A stretch of 64,000 nucleotides of DNA, taken from the NCBI GenBank assembly GCA_031216445.1, contig CM062210.1, forward strand, positions 20,274,501 to 20,338,500, in the 5' to 3' direction. This document shows, in pieces, positions 10,800 to 22,160 of the stretch (position 1 is the first letter of the stretch; each line of letters opens with the position of its first letter). The stretch is from Lateolabrax maculatus (lineage: Eukaryota; Chordata; Actinopteri; Acropomatiformes; Lateolabracidae). The notes below the pieces were generated by a model. It saw nothing but the letters and a program-made list of their open reading frames with translations, was not told the origin of the DNA and did no database searches. A program made the position numbers and the translations under genes.

Positions 10800-13700
10800 A
10801 CTTTTTTTTTAGATCAGCTTGTTTCCAGCTTTGTCGAATAATTCTATGTATATTTTTTTTTTGTTATAGATGTTATACTTACAGATTACTGTATGCAATA
10901 ATATGAACAATGATAGAATTAATTAAACTTAAAATTCACATTTTGGTGTTATTCAATTTTTTTTATAAAACAACAAAATAAATGCCTTAAGCTCTCAACT
11001 GGGTATTTATCGTGAGAGATTACAGAGTTTACGTAACAACTTGCATAAAATGTAGTAAGTTGTTACATTGTGTGCAAAATAGTAAATACGTTATTTGTTG
11101 AACATTTTTATTACATTATCTGTTTTTATTACAGCTTTTTATTATATAATGCACATTTATTACATTATGAATTCCTACATGGGTGGGTATGGGTACTGAT
11201 GTAATGATGCAGGATTTTGTCATGTTATGATTTTTTTCTTTGTTTGTGTCTTATTTATATAAATATGAGTACATCAGAACCTAAAACAGGTTCAGTACTT
11301 GAGAGTAAATATACCTGGTTGTTACCTGTTGATCAGAAGGGCGTATCTGAGGCTCTTGCCTCACCAACAGAGCTGCAGTGGCGAAAACGCAGCCAGCTCT
11401 GTGTGAACGACACTATGCTTTTCTCTCTCCAGATGGGCGAGAGGCTCTCGACGGCACCAAGCTCTGACCTTGAAAGCGAGTTTGGCACGCCACTTCCTCG
11501 TGTTGAGCAAAACGTGGATGATATTTCTCTAAACAGAGCACAACATCGATCAATTGCATTCAGCGGCTGGACCGGGGCCAGGCCGAGTAAATATTGTGTA
11601 CGGCCATGGAGGGAGCAGCTGGAGGCTCGGATGAATTGGGCCGAATGGGGAGCGGGGCTCTGATGATGATAGCACGTGGGATAACAAGGCAGCTCACAGA
11701 CAGACTGGAGGTGGATGCTGAGTTCTGCCAAAACATGATGATAATACTGTTTACAAAGACAAGGAGGAAGCAGGGACAGAGAAGTTTGAGAACAGCAGGG
11801 ATACAATTACAAATTAAAAAAAATACTATACGAAATAAATCAGATGTTCCCATGAAGCAACAGTTAATTGCACTCTTTTCATCCATTTGATGAATTTGTG
11901 AGGTAAAGATGAACAAAATGTTTCTTAAAACAACAGGCCTAGTTCATTAAGTGACGGCTGTTGGCTGGAGTCTTTTTTGTGGAAGAAAGATGCATCTAAC
12001 AGGTTACTGACTGAATGTCATGAACAGGATATTAATCACTGCTTTAATAACCAATCCTGACAAGTGTGAGCTGCACTCACAAATTCTTGTTAGTTTGTAA
12101 TTTGCCTTCCAAATAACCAGTGTCAGCTGAGGAAACAATAGCCACAAGGTCCATTTAGTAGCTGTTGTGGAGCTTCCAATCATGGCATTTTGCAATTTGA
12201 GTCAAGAATGAATCTAACGTCAACTTTTAAGCTAACATGTACAAGTCCTTAAAGTGCACTGAAAAAGAAGATTTACAGTGGCAACGCGTCAAATCTGTCC
12301 ATTGATGAAGATCAAGTGATATGTTCCAAAATAACTTTTGTTCGAAATCAGGAATGCACTTTGAACCTCGACCCATGTAAGTGTTTGTTTTGATACAACA
12401 CTTTTTCAAGGCAGGATGACAATTATTTGTTAGTACCTTCCAAAAGCAAGAAGATTAACATTAGTGTTTTCTGATCTGTTACCTCTGTGGTAAAGGTCTG
12501 GTTAGGTCAAGGCAATTAAAACTACTTGGTTATTATAAGGAAAGATTGTTGCCATGGTTAAAAGAAACCAAAGCTGACAGTTGGTAGTAAACAGGAAATA
12601 AACAACAGCCTGCTTTGATAAGGTCACACACTTTATTGATCCATTCATCTGCCCCGACTTCCACACCACTGCCACCTTTGTTTCTGACAAAGAAGAATCA
12701 TACATCCAGCCACTAGAGGTCTGTGTCATTTAATTGTAAAGTGTATTAGGCAATTAAACAACGTTTTTCTTAGGACTGTCCCAGTAAGTGTATGTTATCT
12801 TTTATATATTGTCAATGTCAATTCAATGTGTCAATTCTCGCGTGAGCAGTAGGGACGGAGCGCATCATGTCTGAACATTCCAATTGGTTAACAAAGGTGC
12901 TGAAATGAAGCGTTCAGCGTTTTGTGGCGCTCCCACTTCCTGTCTGAACCCGGCGTGAATCCGGCATTACTTCTCTGCAACCTGCAAACTGGCAAAGAAC
13001 CACCAAGTGCAGGGCTTTTTAAAGTGATTTTGCTTATTTCCTTTGAAAGTTAAGATGAATAGGTCTATATGGGATAGCCTGTATATCCTGCTTTTTTTCC
13101 AGTAGCCTCAGACTTCTTCTTTGGTAGGCTGCTCTTGTTTTCCTTTGGAGCAGTTGATAACAATGGTTCTTGTTTGGCATCCTTGCCAACTCTTTTCCAG
13201 TGAAAGTAGCTAGCACTAGCTCCAAAAGTCACTAAAAGTCACCAGATGACGTCATACGATAGCATTGAATTGAATTTTATAAATTCAAGCATGCTAGCAG
13301 GTTGATCAAATCAGTGGAATAAACAACACCTATTTTAGTGAGTTTTTATTACAGTGAGTCGGTGGTTTAAGCAGTCTTCACTGTCACTGAGGTAGCGGTT
13401 TAGATAGGCAGACTGCAGCAGTGTTTTGCTGGAAGATCTCAGGTTGAGATAGCTGGGCACAAAAACTCACAAACTTATGCTGGTGCCAGACCATGCAGTG
13501 CTTTTAAAATAATTGAAAATCAACTGGAAGCCAATGCTAAGGGGCTAAAAGAGGCTATAATGGGGGTTAACAGTCTGGCTGTTGCCACCTCCATTGTATT
13601 CAACATGAACACGAAGGCAGCCGTGCCGCCGAGGTGGGTGGCAGCTGGCAGAAGAGGGAGGGCTGCTGCTCTCATGAACGCACAAAGCTCTTTGCCACCG

Positions 13701-15055
13701 CATACGGAGTTCATAATGGTTCAACTTTTGCAACTTGTCACCGTGGCTCACTGTGTGACCATGGCAACCACAGAAAGTGCAGGGAAATGATATAGGTGCT
13801 GATTTTACTGGTACTGTATCTGAGGTCCCTGAATGATTCGCCTCCTCACCAGCAAAGAACAGACAGATCAATGGATAGGAACCATCTGTGAGAATTGTCA
13901 GCTCCAGAGTTTGATTATCAAGTCTGAGACATTAAAACAATGTTTATGATACTAGTTAGCAAATCTTGCTACATTAAACCATCCTCTATTTTAAGCTACA
14001 ACATGCTCTATTTAGCTGTGATGAGATTGTAGTTGGTGGATAGCAGCAGGTGGGATCAGAGGTGGGACTCACTTGTATTTCAACTGGATGGATGTGGTTT
14101 TGCAGGCTGTAGCAGTGCACGTTTCAGTGAGCTAACTCGACTGATTAATATGCACATACAATATGAGATCAGATTATTTGTTACATGTCACGTATGAAGG
14201 CATACAGAATATACAATTCATGTTTTCCTATAATTTGTATATCTGGTCTCACACCTATATACATGAGAACGGATTTGGGCTGGGCATCTATTGATGCAAG
14301 CATACAGACCCCCATCTGAGTAGATATTTGTTGCTGGACATAATTGAGTCCATTTAAATTTCAATATACTCTAGCACTATTTATTTAGTTGAAGTGTATC
14401 TTCGTTTGATTCGTCGATGATAACAAAAAATTAACAAATCATTTGTAGTTAACGTTAGTGAGGTCTCCTGTAGGTTGCTCGCTCAAAAATACTGTTCTTT
14501 TTTTTTTTCAGTCAAGGCTCTTCACGCCAATCCTGTGTTTTTAATATATTTCAAATGGAAGCCAATGGCAGCTAACACTTAACTTGACTGGGTCTGCAGT
14601 GCATTTCAGCTCCAAGCAGGGTAACTTCATGATGTTGAAACATGTCTGCTCTCAATGAGGCATCTGTTTGATGCGACTGAGAGCCACCTGGATGGGCATT
14701 AGTTGGCAATGACGAGGAAACAGCTCATTGAAAACTAAGAAAAGTTGATCTGTTTAAAGCTGACAGCTGCACTCAACTTTAATTAGTCAAGGTTCAAAAT
14801 ACTGTCAGGAAAAAGAAAGGTCTAATTTCTTTCAGCAAGGGGAGGAAATGTCGGGAAGAGGAATGTTCTGATATATATTTTGCTCATGAGCCAGTGCATT
14901 TAGGTGTTTTTTTTATCATTTGTTCAAACTGATCTGTTTTTACCAGAACTGTGCCTCAATTGTGTTGTTGTTACTGTGGTTATGACTGAATATGTCATTA
15001 CAGAAGGCCTCAGCAGAATGATGTACTTTATGTATATGATTATACACTGTGAAGA
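10800..15055. other. Long stretch without a supported gene
   Basis: AT-rich to mixed sequence. At 11217-11900 long ORFs overlap on both strands (148 codons plus, 157 and 118 minus) but none shows a domain I recognise; the segment is more GC-rich than its flanks. Around 12830-12980 and 13400-13560 the sequence has the feel of old repeats, but no family could be named. Nothing else is supportable. Confidence 0.4.
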
Positions 15056-15061
15056 AACAGT

Positions 15062-15420
15062 ACCCAGGCGTTGGCTCGGCTCTGCCTTCAACACCATCAG
15101 CTGCTGCAGGACAAGCGCACGGACTTTCTGTCAGGAGGCGGGAAAACACATCTCTGGCTCCCAAACCATCAGCGCCGTTTCTCCTCAAGGCTGCGTCCTT
15201 CCCACCCTACTCGTCTCCCTGTACACCAACAGCTGCACCTCCTGAAGTTTGTGAACAACACCACCCTCCTTGGGCTCATCACTGTTGGGGATGAGTCCCC
15301 CTACAGTTGGGAGATTGACCGTCTGGTGACCTGATGCAGCCATACAAACTTGGAGCTCAGAGTGTGAGACGGTTGTGGATTTCAGGAAGTGGCCAGCCCT
15401 GTGTGACTCCCTAGTAAAGT
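15062..15420 (+). pseudogene. CR1-group LINE RT remnant (second copy)
   Basis: Reads, in alternating frames, SAFNTI (motif A remainder), SPQGCVLPTLLVSLYTNSCTS (motif B and following block), KFVNNTTLLGLITVGDESPYSWEIDRLVT (motif C region, the FADD changed to FVNN) and a LEL remnant of the NNLELN block. The spacing between the first two blocks is too short, so an internal deletion is present. It belongs to the same broad group as the remnant at 2-1043 but appears to be a different subfamily. Catalytic aspartates are lost; inactive. Confidence 0.7.
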
Positions 15421-16859
15421 CAAACTGTCTGAACAGTTCTGAAAAACCCAATGTAGAGAAATGTATGTAACTGACCATAAACTGTAAACGCTACAGCTAA
15501 AGTAGTCATAGAAAGAGTCATACGTGAGGCACACAAACAGAATGGACTGTGGAAACTGGCTGGACAGCAACACAGCCTCAACCAGTGGACATGCTGGTTG
15601 GTTCATGTTACCAGTTTCACATTAAATATGTGAAAAGCTACTGGACAATAAAATCTGGTCATCAGCACCTTTACACTGGCTCATTTACTGTATTTACTTT
15701 CTAAAGATATATTTAATACATAATTTAATACAAAATACACAAAGTCTAACCACTTCCTCAGCCTTTCCTGGACGTATCCAAGTCACAAAAAAGTTTTCTA
15801 GAGAAGTGTGTATCTGATGTTCTGTGGCTCACTGCATGCCTGTGTTGTGTGTGTGTAATTAGTCCATAATTACCAGTTGGGGTGTTTGACAGGAGAGTAG
15901 GTGAGTCTGGGAGGCTTCACCAGCAGGGCATCTGCAAATGAGACAGCTTCACAATTAACTAGCATCTTCTTCATTCTGGCTCCGCCAACCACTGCAGGAT
16001 TTGCATCACTTTTTCTTAGGAGGCGTCGAAACAAGTCAACAGGCAGAAAAACTCAATTAACTCTCTCAGCCGCCTTAATCGTCCCACATGAAGCACGTCA
16101 ACTCTGACCTGCCGCTAAATCAAGGCTCTGGGAGTTCTTCTTCTCATTAGAAATAAGAACAAAATAGTTTTGAGTCTTTGAGTTCAGAGCAGAGAGTACA
16201 ATCTGAGCTCTGATGGATAATCGAGGAATCAGTTTTCCTAAAATACTTACTGAACCAGCCTCTAAATTCTAATTACTATTTCCTGCAGCCTTCAGTAGAA
16301 AAACTTCCATCCTATGTCTATGATGCAATTGGTGTTTTCATTGCCACATGTTGAGTCGATGTACAGTAATATATAACACAGTGACTACTTGAGAGCAGTA
16401 ACTCAATGTTATAACGGTGCAACAGTCAGCACAAGCAGCGTTCTGATAGTTTGGTATTCTCCTGAACTTGAAATACTCTTTTTTCCCATCTGTGTGGTGT
16501 TTTGGTGTCCAGTGAGGAGCGCACGGTGTACAGGAGGGAGGAGAGGAACAAACAGGTGAGGAAGTAGGAGAGGAACAAACAGGAGGGAGGAGAGGAACCA
16601 ACAGGTGGGATCATTCATGTTGTGGTACAGGAATATCAGTATAACAATAGCAGTCATTGCATTGATGTCTAAATTATTTTAACAGTATATTTATACTGTA
16701 TGGAAAGCATCTCCAGTTAATTTAATCCCTGCAGCCATCTGAGGGCAGCAGTAAAGGTAAATAAATCAGGAGATGTTGAATAAGCTCATTATCTCTACGC
16801 ATCATTCTTTCCAACTTTTATTTTAAAGTGGTGTTTTATGTTATATGTTCAAATGCCTT
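15421..16859. other. Non-genic stretch
   Basis: No supported gene. It contains the small tandem repeat at 16531-16609. Otherwise unique-looking AT-rich sequence. Confidence 0.4.
16531..16609 (+). repeat. Short minisatellite, purine-rich
   Basis: Three tandem units of about 22-27 bp built on caggagggaggagaggaaca. The middle unit carries an insertion (gtgaggaagta). This run produces the long antisense proline/serine-rich ORFs here, which are not genes. Confidence 0.75.
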
Positions 16860-17175
16860 AAGGGATAGTTTTTTAAGTGGGTGCCACCGGCAGCCCTTTC
16901 TTTTGTTCCGCGTCTTACCTGACTCTTGTTGGTTATTTCTCTGTGGGCAAAACAGAAACTTGTAACATCCTCAACTAACAACTAATATAAGCAATAAATA
17001 CTTGAGATTGCCTGATACATCGGCTGACTGTTGCTTCCTTTACCAAATCTACTGGGGTTGTCCGTGATATACTTGCTTGTCCGTGATATAACTTATTCCC
17101 CCCGAAGCAAAAATCATACGATTAATTGTTTAATGTTTTCTTTCTTTCTTTTTTTTTTTGGGGGGGGGGTCCTAA
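16860..17175 (+). other. Candidate 5' LTR/leader of the gypsy element
   Basis: Immediately precedes the gypsy gag start. It contains an AATAAA-type signal (gcaataaatacttg near 16993) and a duplicated phrase ttgtccgtgatata at 17058 and 17079, followed by a pyrimidine tract and a G-run ending at 17169. These fit an LTR 3' part plus leader, but no matching 3' LTR was found downstream and no primer-binding site could be confirmed. Confidence 0.35.
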
Positions 17176-18330
17176 ATGTCACAGTTTAATTTGGAACAGT
17201 TTCTTCAGGTGCCCACCTTTAACCAAATCCATGTTTGTCGGAAAGTTGATTTGCTAGTGATTGCTGCCCACTTCGGTATCTCAGCATCAGAACAAATGGT
17301 AAAGAATGGTAAATGGACTGCATTTTTATAGCACTTTTCTAGTCTACTGACCACTCAAAGCACTTTTACAATACATGCCTTTATTCACACACTGATGCCA
17401 GAGGTTGCCATCAGCAGTTAGGGGTTCAGTTTCTGTCTTTCAGCTCAAGGACACTTCGACACTTTCTCTGGAGGAGCCAGGGATCGAACCAGGAATCTTC
17501 TGATTACTGGACAACCATTCTACCTCCTGAGCCAGGCTGCCCTGGAGGAGGAAAAAAAGGAGCTTAAGTCTCTGGTCATTAGTAAATTGATGGAACTGTG
17601 GAGCCGGTAAAGTCTGGTTTAGTGTCTGGTGCTGCGGCTGAGCTGATGGCCCAAGCAGTCCGGGGTGTTGACTTCAAGGTGGAGGGCTGTGTGAAAACGC
17701 CGGTTACTCTCCCTCGTTACGACCCCTTTTCTCCTGCCTCTTCAGGGTCTTGTGACAAAGGCTCGGTTGAAGGTACGCCTTGCTCGTCTCTAGCTGGAGT
17801 CACAAGGAAAGGCACAGGATCATCAAGCACAGCTTGAGTTCCGCCTGCAGGTCAAAAAGCTGGAAGTCACAAAAAGAGACTCTCATGACTGAGGCTGCCT
17901 CTGGCTCCACACTCTCCATCTCTGCTTGTTTGCAACGTGGTAAACTTGATGTCAGTAAACATATCGCCTTGGTGCTGACCTTGCGAGAAACTGAAGTGGA
18001 CTTTGTGGATTTTAGCGCTTTTGAGCGTATTGCGATGGCTCTTAAGTGACCTTCAAATGTCTGGTTCCTGCTGGTACAGTGCAAAATTCACAAGAAAGAC
18101 CAAGACGTGGTGTCAGTGCTTTTTTTAGAGGACAGTATGGAATATGACATGGTGAAGACTGCAATTCTGTGTGTCTATGAATTGGTACCAGAAACCTATC
18201 GCTAGAAGTTTAAAGGCCACAGTAAATCCCCCACTCAAACCTATGTAGAGTTTGCTAGAGATATGGGAAATCTTTTTGACGAATAGAGCATTGCGTTAGT
18301 TCAGGCAGGCCATGGAGTCAAGCTCAGCTC
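17176..18330 (+). pseudogene. Ty3/gypsy gag pseudogene, interrupted by a SINE
   Basis: The ATG at 17176 opens MSQFNLEQFLQVPTFNQ, continuing to CRKVDLLVIAAHFGIS, which resembles the N-terminus of fish gypsy Gag proteins. A SINE (17297-17542) splits it, and gag resumes with KELKSLVISKLMEL near 17557. Later blocks lie in shifted frames: ARLKVRLARL and KAQDHQAQLEFRLQVKKLE (coiled-coil-like, 17765-17870), then DVSKHIALVLTLRETEVDF and AFERIAMALK (17950-18047), then EDSMEYDMVKTAILCVYELVPETYR and YVEFAREMGN up to about 18285. The last two blocks are the SCAN-like capsid region of this group. Several stops and shifts make it dead. Protease and RT were not found downstream; the integrase part reappears at 21.1 kb. 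Confidence 0.7.
17297..17542 (-). mobile_element. tRNA-derived SINE
   Basis: On the minus strand it starts gggcagcctggctcaggagg, with an A-box-like ggctcaggaggtagaatgg and a near-perfect B box, ggttcgatccc, near 17483-17493. These are the RNA polymerase III promoter elements of a tRNA head. The body contains gtcgaagtgtccttgag and the tail ctagaaaagtgctataaaaatgc, then ccatttaccatt. The insertion lies inside gypsy gag, so it postdates that element. A second, partial member lies at 34756-34905. No clear target duplication. Confidence 0.75.
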
Positions 18331-19583
18331 AATATCCCAACTACATCAGCTGACCATTGCAATCCAGAAGCCACATCAGCTGATGGATCAGCTGATTCCC
18401 TTCTACACATCTATTGGCAATCTCATTCAGGGCGCCCTATTTAAGCTGCTTCAGCCTGCCTATCCTTGCCGCTTCCTCCACAAGCCACTTCACAAGCTCG
18501 CCCCCGTGAGAACGACCAGGCTGTCAGCTACCTGCCTCAACCCACCTGCTGCTTGTGTGTCGATCCCCGTCCACCATGACTGCATCACGGATTCACCGCA
18601 GTCCGCAGTAATCTATTTGTGTCAGAAGGTTCCGCTGCTCCCACGCTGTTGGAAGGTAATGCTGCTCCTGCACCTCCACTGTCGTCCAAGGATCACGAGC
18701 AGCAGTGACAGCAGCCGGCTCCGAGGACCAGGAAGATGACACCATCTTGTCGCCTTATCCAACATCCAGTTATTGCTTGCCACCATTAACTCCAGAATCA
18801 AGCCCCCTCGGCAGCCTCTGCAACTCGTTTTTTCTTGCCACCGCAGCACTGTCTTTCTGCCCGGCCACAGGGCCTCCGCCATAATCCCCTTTCACACAGG
18901 CACTGCAACCATGAAATTATCTGTACATTTTCCGGTCACGGTATATGTGTGAACGCAAATGTCCACGTCAGTTGGAGCGGACTTTAACCGGCCGGCTCCT
19001 GAGTAGAAGTCCGGGTGAACCATGTGTGAATACAGCAGGTAATTATGCAACAATTCACACGAGAGAGTGGGCGTGTTGACTCCCAGCAGTCAGCTGCTCT
19101 CCTCCACAGCTGCTGTGATTTAGAAATGTGCCTGCACTGATAAATGCAGCAGCTAAAAGCTGCATAGTTTTGACGCTCCACTGCAAAGTGCTAACAGGAG
19201 AGAGAACTTGCTGTAAAATAAAGGTTTTATTTCCTGCCGAAAATCTTAAAAACACTGAATTACAACCGCAGCAACGTTTTGCATCACGTCCTGCCTCCCG
19301 CACCCCTTGCCTAAACCAGACGGACTATTTCCAGTAAGTGTGTACAGACACAAAAGTCTCTTTCTGTGCCGCATCTGTGAGAGGGCATCTCCACACATAG
19401 TCCAGACCCGATTGCCCGGGCTTCATATGCAAAAGCGTCTATAGGCTGTAATTTAAAAAAAAAAAGTAGCAGTAGCCTCTGTCACGTCAGCCGTTGGCAT
19501 GTGAACGGCCGTTTTGAAGCTTTAAGTTCGGAGATTTGGCCGTCGCCATCTTGGTTTTGGGAGCAGAAGGGTTGTTAGTCTGA
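18331..19583. other. Unclassified repeat-like sequence inside the gypsy remnant
   Basis: No coding region recognised. 18890-19050 (tttcacacaggcactgcaac ... gtgtgaacgcaaatgtccac) resembles the end of a fish DNA transposon, and 19500-19570 (gtcgccatcttggttttggg) resembles another common repeat phrase. Neither was delimited. The segment separates gag from the antisense L2. Confidence 0.35.
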
Positions 19584-21016
19584 TAAGTCAAGTCAAGTCA
19601 ATTTTATTTGTATAGCGCCAAATCATAACAAAAGTTATCGTAAGACGCTTTTCACATAGAGTAGGTCTAGACCATACTCTTTAAAATATTATTTACAGAG
19701 ACCCAACAGATGAGCAAGCACTTGGCGACAGTGGTGAGGAAAAACTCTCTTTTAACAGGTAGAAACCTCGAGCAGAACCAGGCTCTGGGTGGGCGGCCAT
19801 CTGCACCAACTGAGTTGGGTTGAAAGGGGAGGAGAGAGGGGGAGAGGGGAGACAGAACAAGAGGAGAGACAACAAATCAGACTAATAATAATAACAACTG
19901 CAGCAGTGAGTGTGGAGCAGGAACATGGGGGCAGTAGACGGCCGGCAATCACAGATCCAGAATCTACAGCTCCAGAGGTGGAAATACCTGCAGAAAGTGA
20001 GAAGGCGAAAAAGCACAGAAAGCACAAGAACTACCGGGAAGAAGTGGAGTTAGTAACATGTATTAGTGGGATAGGAATGCGTATGGATAGAGAGGGAGAG
20101 GGGGAGAGAGAAGCTCACTGCATCATGGGAAATCCCCCGGCAGTCTAAGCCTATAGCAGCATAACTAAGGGATGGTTCAGGACTCACCTGAGCCAGCCCT
20201 AACTATAAGCTTTATCAAAAAGGAACGTTTTTAGCATACTCTTAAACGAAGAGAGGGTGTCTGCCTCCCGAACCCGCATTGGGAGCTGATTCCACAGAAG
20301 AGGAGCTTGATAACTAAAGGCTCTGGCTCCCATTCTACTTTTAGAGACTTTAGGTACCACAAGTAACCCTGCATTCTGTGAGCGTAGTGCTCTAGTGGGC
20401 TAATACGGTACTATCAGCTCTTTAAGATATGATGGTGCCTGACCAATAAGAGCTTTGTAAGCGAGGAGGACGACTTTAAATTCTATTCTAGATTTCACAG
20501 GGAGCCAGTGCAGAGAAGCTAATATTGAAGAAATATGTTCTCTTTTTCTAGTTCCTGTCAGTACACGTGCAGCCGCATTCTGGATCAGCTGGAGAGTCTT
20601 TAGAGACTTATCGGGGCAGCCCGATAATAAGGAATTACAGTAATCTAACCTAGAAGTAACAAATGCATGAACTAGTTTTTCTGCATCTTTTTGAGACAGG
20701 ATATGCCTGATTTTTATAATGTTACGTAAGTGGAAGAAGGCAGTCCTTGAAGTCTGTTTTATATGGGTATTAAAGGACATGTCCTGATCAAAGATTACTC
20801 CTAGACTCCTTACAGCGGTGCTAGAGGCCAGGGCAATGCCATCTAGAGTAACTATATCTATACATAGTGCGTCTCGCAGGTGTTTAGGACCCAGAACAAT
20901 AACCCCTTTTTGTCTGAGTTTAACAACAGAAAATTGCAGGTCATCCAGTTTTTTTATGTCTTTAATGCATGCCTGAAGCTTGGTTAACTTATCGGTTTCA
21001 TCTGGCTTTATCGATA
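19584..21016 (-). mobile_element. L2 LINE, 5'-truncated (copy 2)
   Basis: Antisense copy of the local L2 family. It has the TTGAC-repeat 3' tail at 19584-19603, a full 3' UTR, and the C-terminal third of ORF2; homology stops abruptly at about 21016 within the RT palm region (just 3' of the YADD box). It sits between the gypsy gag and integrase pieces, consistent with insertion into that element. Closely similar to copies 3, 4 and 5, so apparently not very old. Confidence 0.9.
20199..21016 (-). pseudogene. L2 ORF2 C-terminal fragment (copy 2)
   Basis: Encodes the region after the RT catalytic core: SIKPDET, GPKHLRDALCIDIVTLD, SLGVIFDQDMSFNTHIKQ, LVHAFVTSRLDYCNSLLSGCPDKS, then HISSILASLHWLPVKSRIEF, and the terminal SFKSMLKTFLFDKAYS. 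One short segment near 20925-20965 is in a wrong frame (KKLDDLQFSVVKLRQK instead of the DWMTCNFLLLNSDKTE seen in copies 3 and 5). A TAC-to-TAG type nonsense lies at 20400-20402 (PYYPTR becomes PY-stop-PTR). At about 20520 this copy retains a leucine codon where copies 3 and 5 both have TAA. Confidence 0.85.
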
Positions 21017-21104
21017 TACTGAGCACGACAGTATTTCAGTATTTCTGGTTTGTTCCCCTTGTGCGTAATTATGCACACTCGGGCAAAAACTTTGTGCAGA
21101 GAAA

Positions 21105-21806
21105 GATTTAGGGACAAATCGATGTTGACTTGTCTGACAGTGTGCTAATGAAAGTTTTCACAGAAGAAACTACACCAGATACCAAAGCGGCCGAGTCTTT
21201 TCCAGAAAAAAGCAACAACGATGAGCATCAGCATTTCATCTCGAGACGGACTCCGGCTGCCAGTAACTCAAGAGCAGCTCGTGTTGCTCAGCTGGTGGAA
21301 AAAAAAGTCTAAGGAAATGCTTTGCTTCAGTGGTGAGTAGCAATCAGAATGATGTTGATGGCCCAAGTTATTTTGTTTGACCATGACGTTCTCATGCAAA
21401 AATGGTCTCCAGCAATAGCTGAAGGGTCAGATTGGAGTGTGAGACACCAAACTGTGGTACCTGCATGTTATCGTGAGCAAGTGTTTATTCTGGCACATGA
21501 AAGTCCTTGGGCTGGACATTTAGGTGTTAATAAAAAGTGCAATCTCATACTGAGACACCTTTTCTGGCCAGGTCTAAAGTGCTGAAGTTACTGCACATTG
21601 CCCTACCTTTCACGTCTGTTAGTTAGCTTGCAAACCTAATCAGGCAATTCCACCAGCTCCGTAGCATCCTATACCCGCCATAGGAGAACCATTTGAGAGA
21701 GTAATTGTAGATTGCATTGGTCCCCTTGTCAGAACAAAAGCAGGAGCAGTGCCACTGCGTAAAATCACAGCTAGTTCCGTTGTTAAGGCTTTTACTAAGT
21801 TCTACT
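21105..21806 (+). pseudogene. Ty3/gypsy integrase fragment
   Basis: Carries the pol region leading into integrase. LPVTQEQLV lies near 21250-21280. The open frame at 21349-21585 contains VLMQKWSPA, VVPACYREQVFILAHESPWAGHLGV and ILRHLFWPGLK, the H2C2 zinc-binding N-domain of gypsy integrases. After stops and shifts, GEPFERVIVDCIGPL near 21680-21725 is the start of the catalytic core, with its first Asp codon at 21710. The frame ends at KAFTKFY, where dispersed repeat A begins (about 21807), so the rest of the core is missing. Probably the same element as the gag at 17.2 kb, with protease/RT lost. Confidence 0.75.
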
Positions 21807-22160
21807 AAGTGGGGTTGTATAAGGTACTTATCTATAGTCAGTGCATTGCTACAGTAGATGGCGGTCGGCACACCCCCAGTTTTGAGAAGCAGGCAGCTGT
21901 ACCTGCACGGACGCTCAGCAGTGAACTGCTGTGGACGGGGTCAGCAGCAACACGGACTTCAGCCACCCAAAATAATCAACATCCGTTTAAGTGTACAATA
22001 TATTTGGAGTATTTTCACCGCTTTACTTTGCCATCAGACAGCCCTTTCAGACAAGGAATTAAAGCGGTTATATCGCTGTTTTCACAGCCACCAGAGTCCT
22101 CACAGAACATGGGAGTTGCTGGCCTGCTACTGACTTCATCGGTTTGTTTGTTTGCTTTTT
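21807..22160 (+). repeat. Dispersed repeat A, copy 1
   Basis: Begins gtggggttgtataaggtact and includes agtagatggcggtcggcaca, acggggtcagcagcaacacg and ttttcaccgctttactttgc, all of which recur in the copy at 52440-52712 (opposite strand) and partly at 55551-56434. Inserted into the gypsy integrase. No coding capacity; probably a non-autonomous DNA transposon, but no terminal inverted repeat pair was confirmed. The right limit is approximate. Confidence 0.7.

Noticed and set aside
11217..11916. Long overlapping ORFs on both strands (148, 157 and 118 codons)
   Set aside because: No domain or family resemblance on either strand and no start context or splice signals; mutual shadowing in a locally GC-richer patch explains them.
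16338..16657. Minus-strand ORFs with repeated LFVPLLPP-like segments
   Set aside because: They are translations of the purine-rich minisatellite at 16531-16609, not a gene.
19789..20148. 119-codon ORF read in sense of the window
   Set aside because: It is antisense to the L2 3' UTR and recurs in every L2 copy; treated as part of the repeat, not a host gene.
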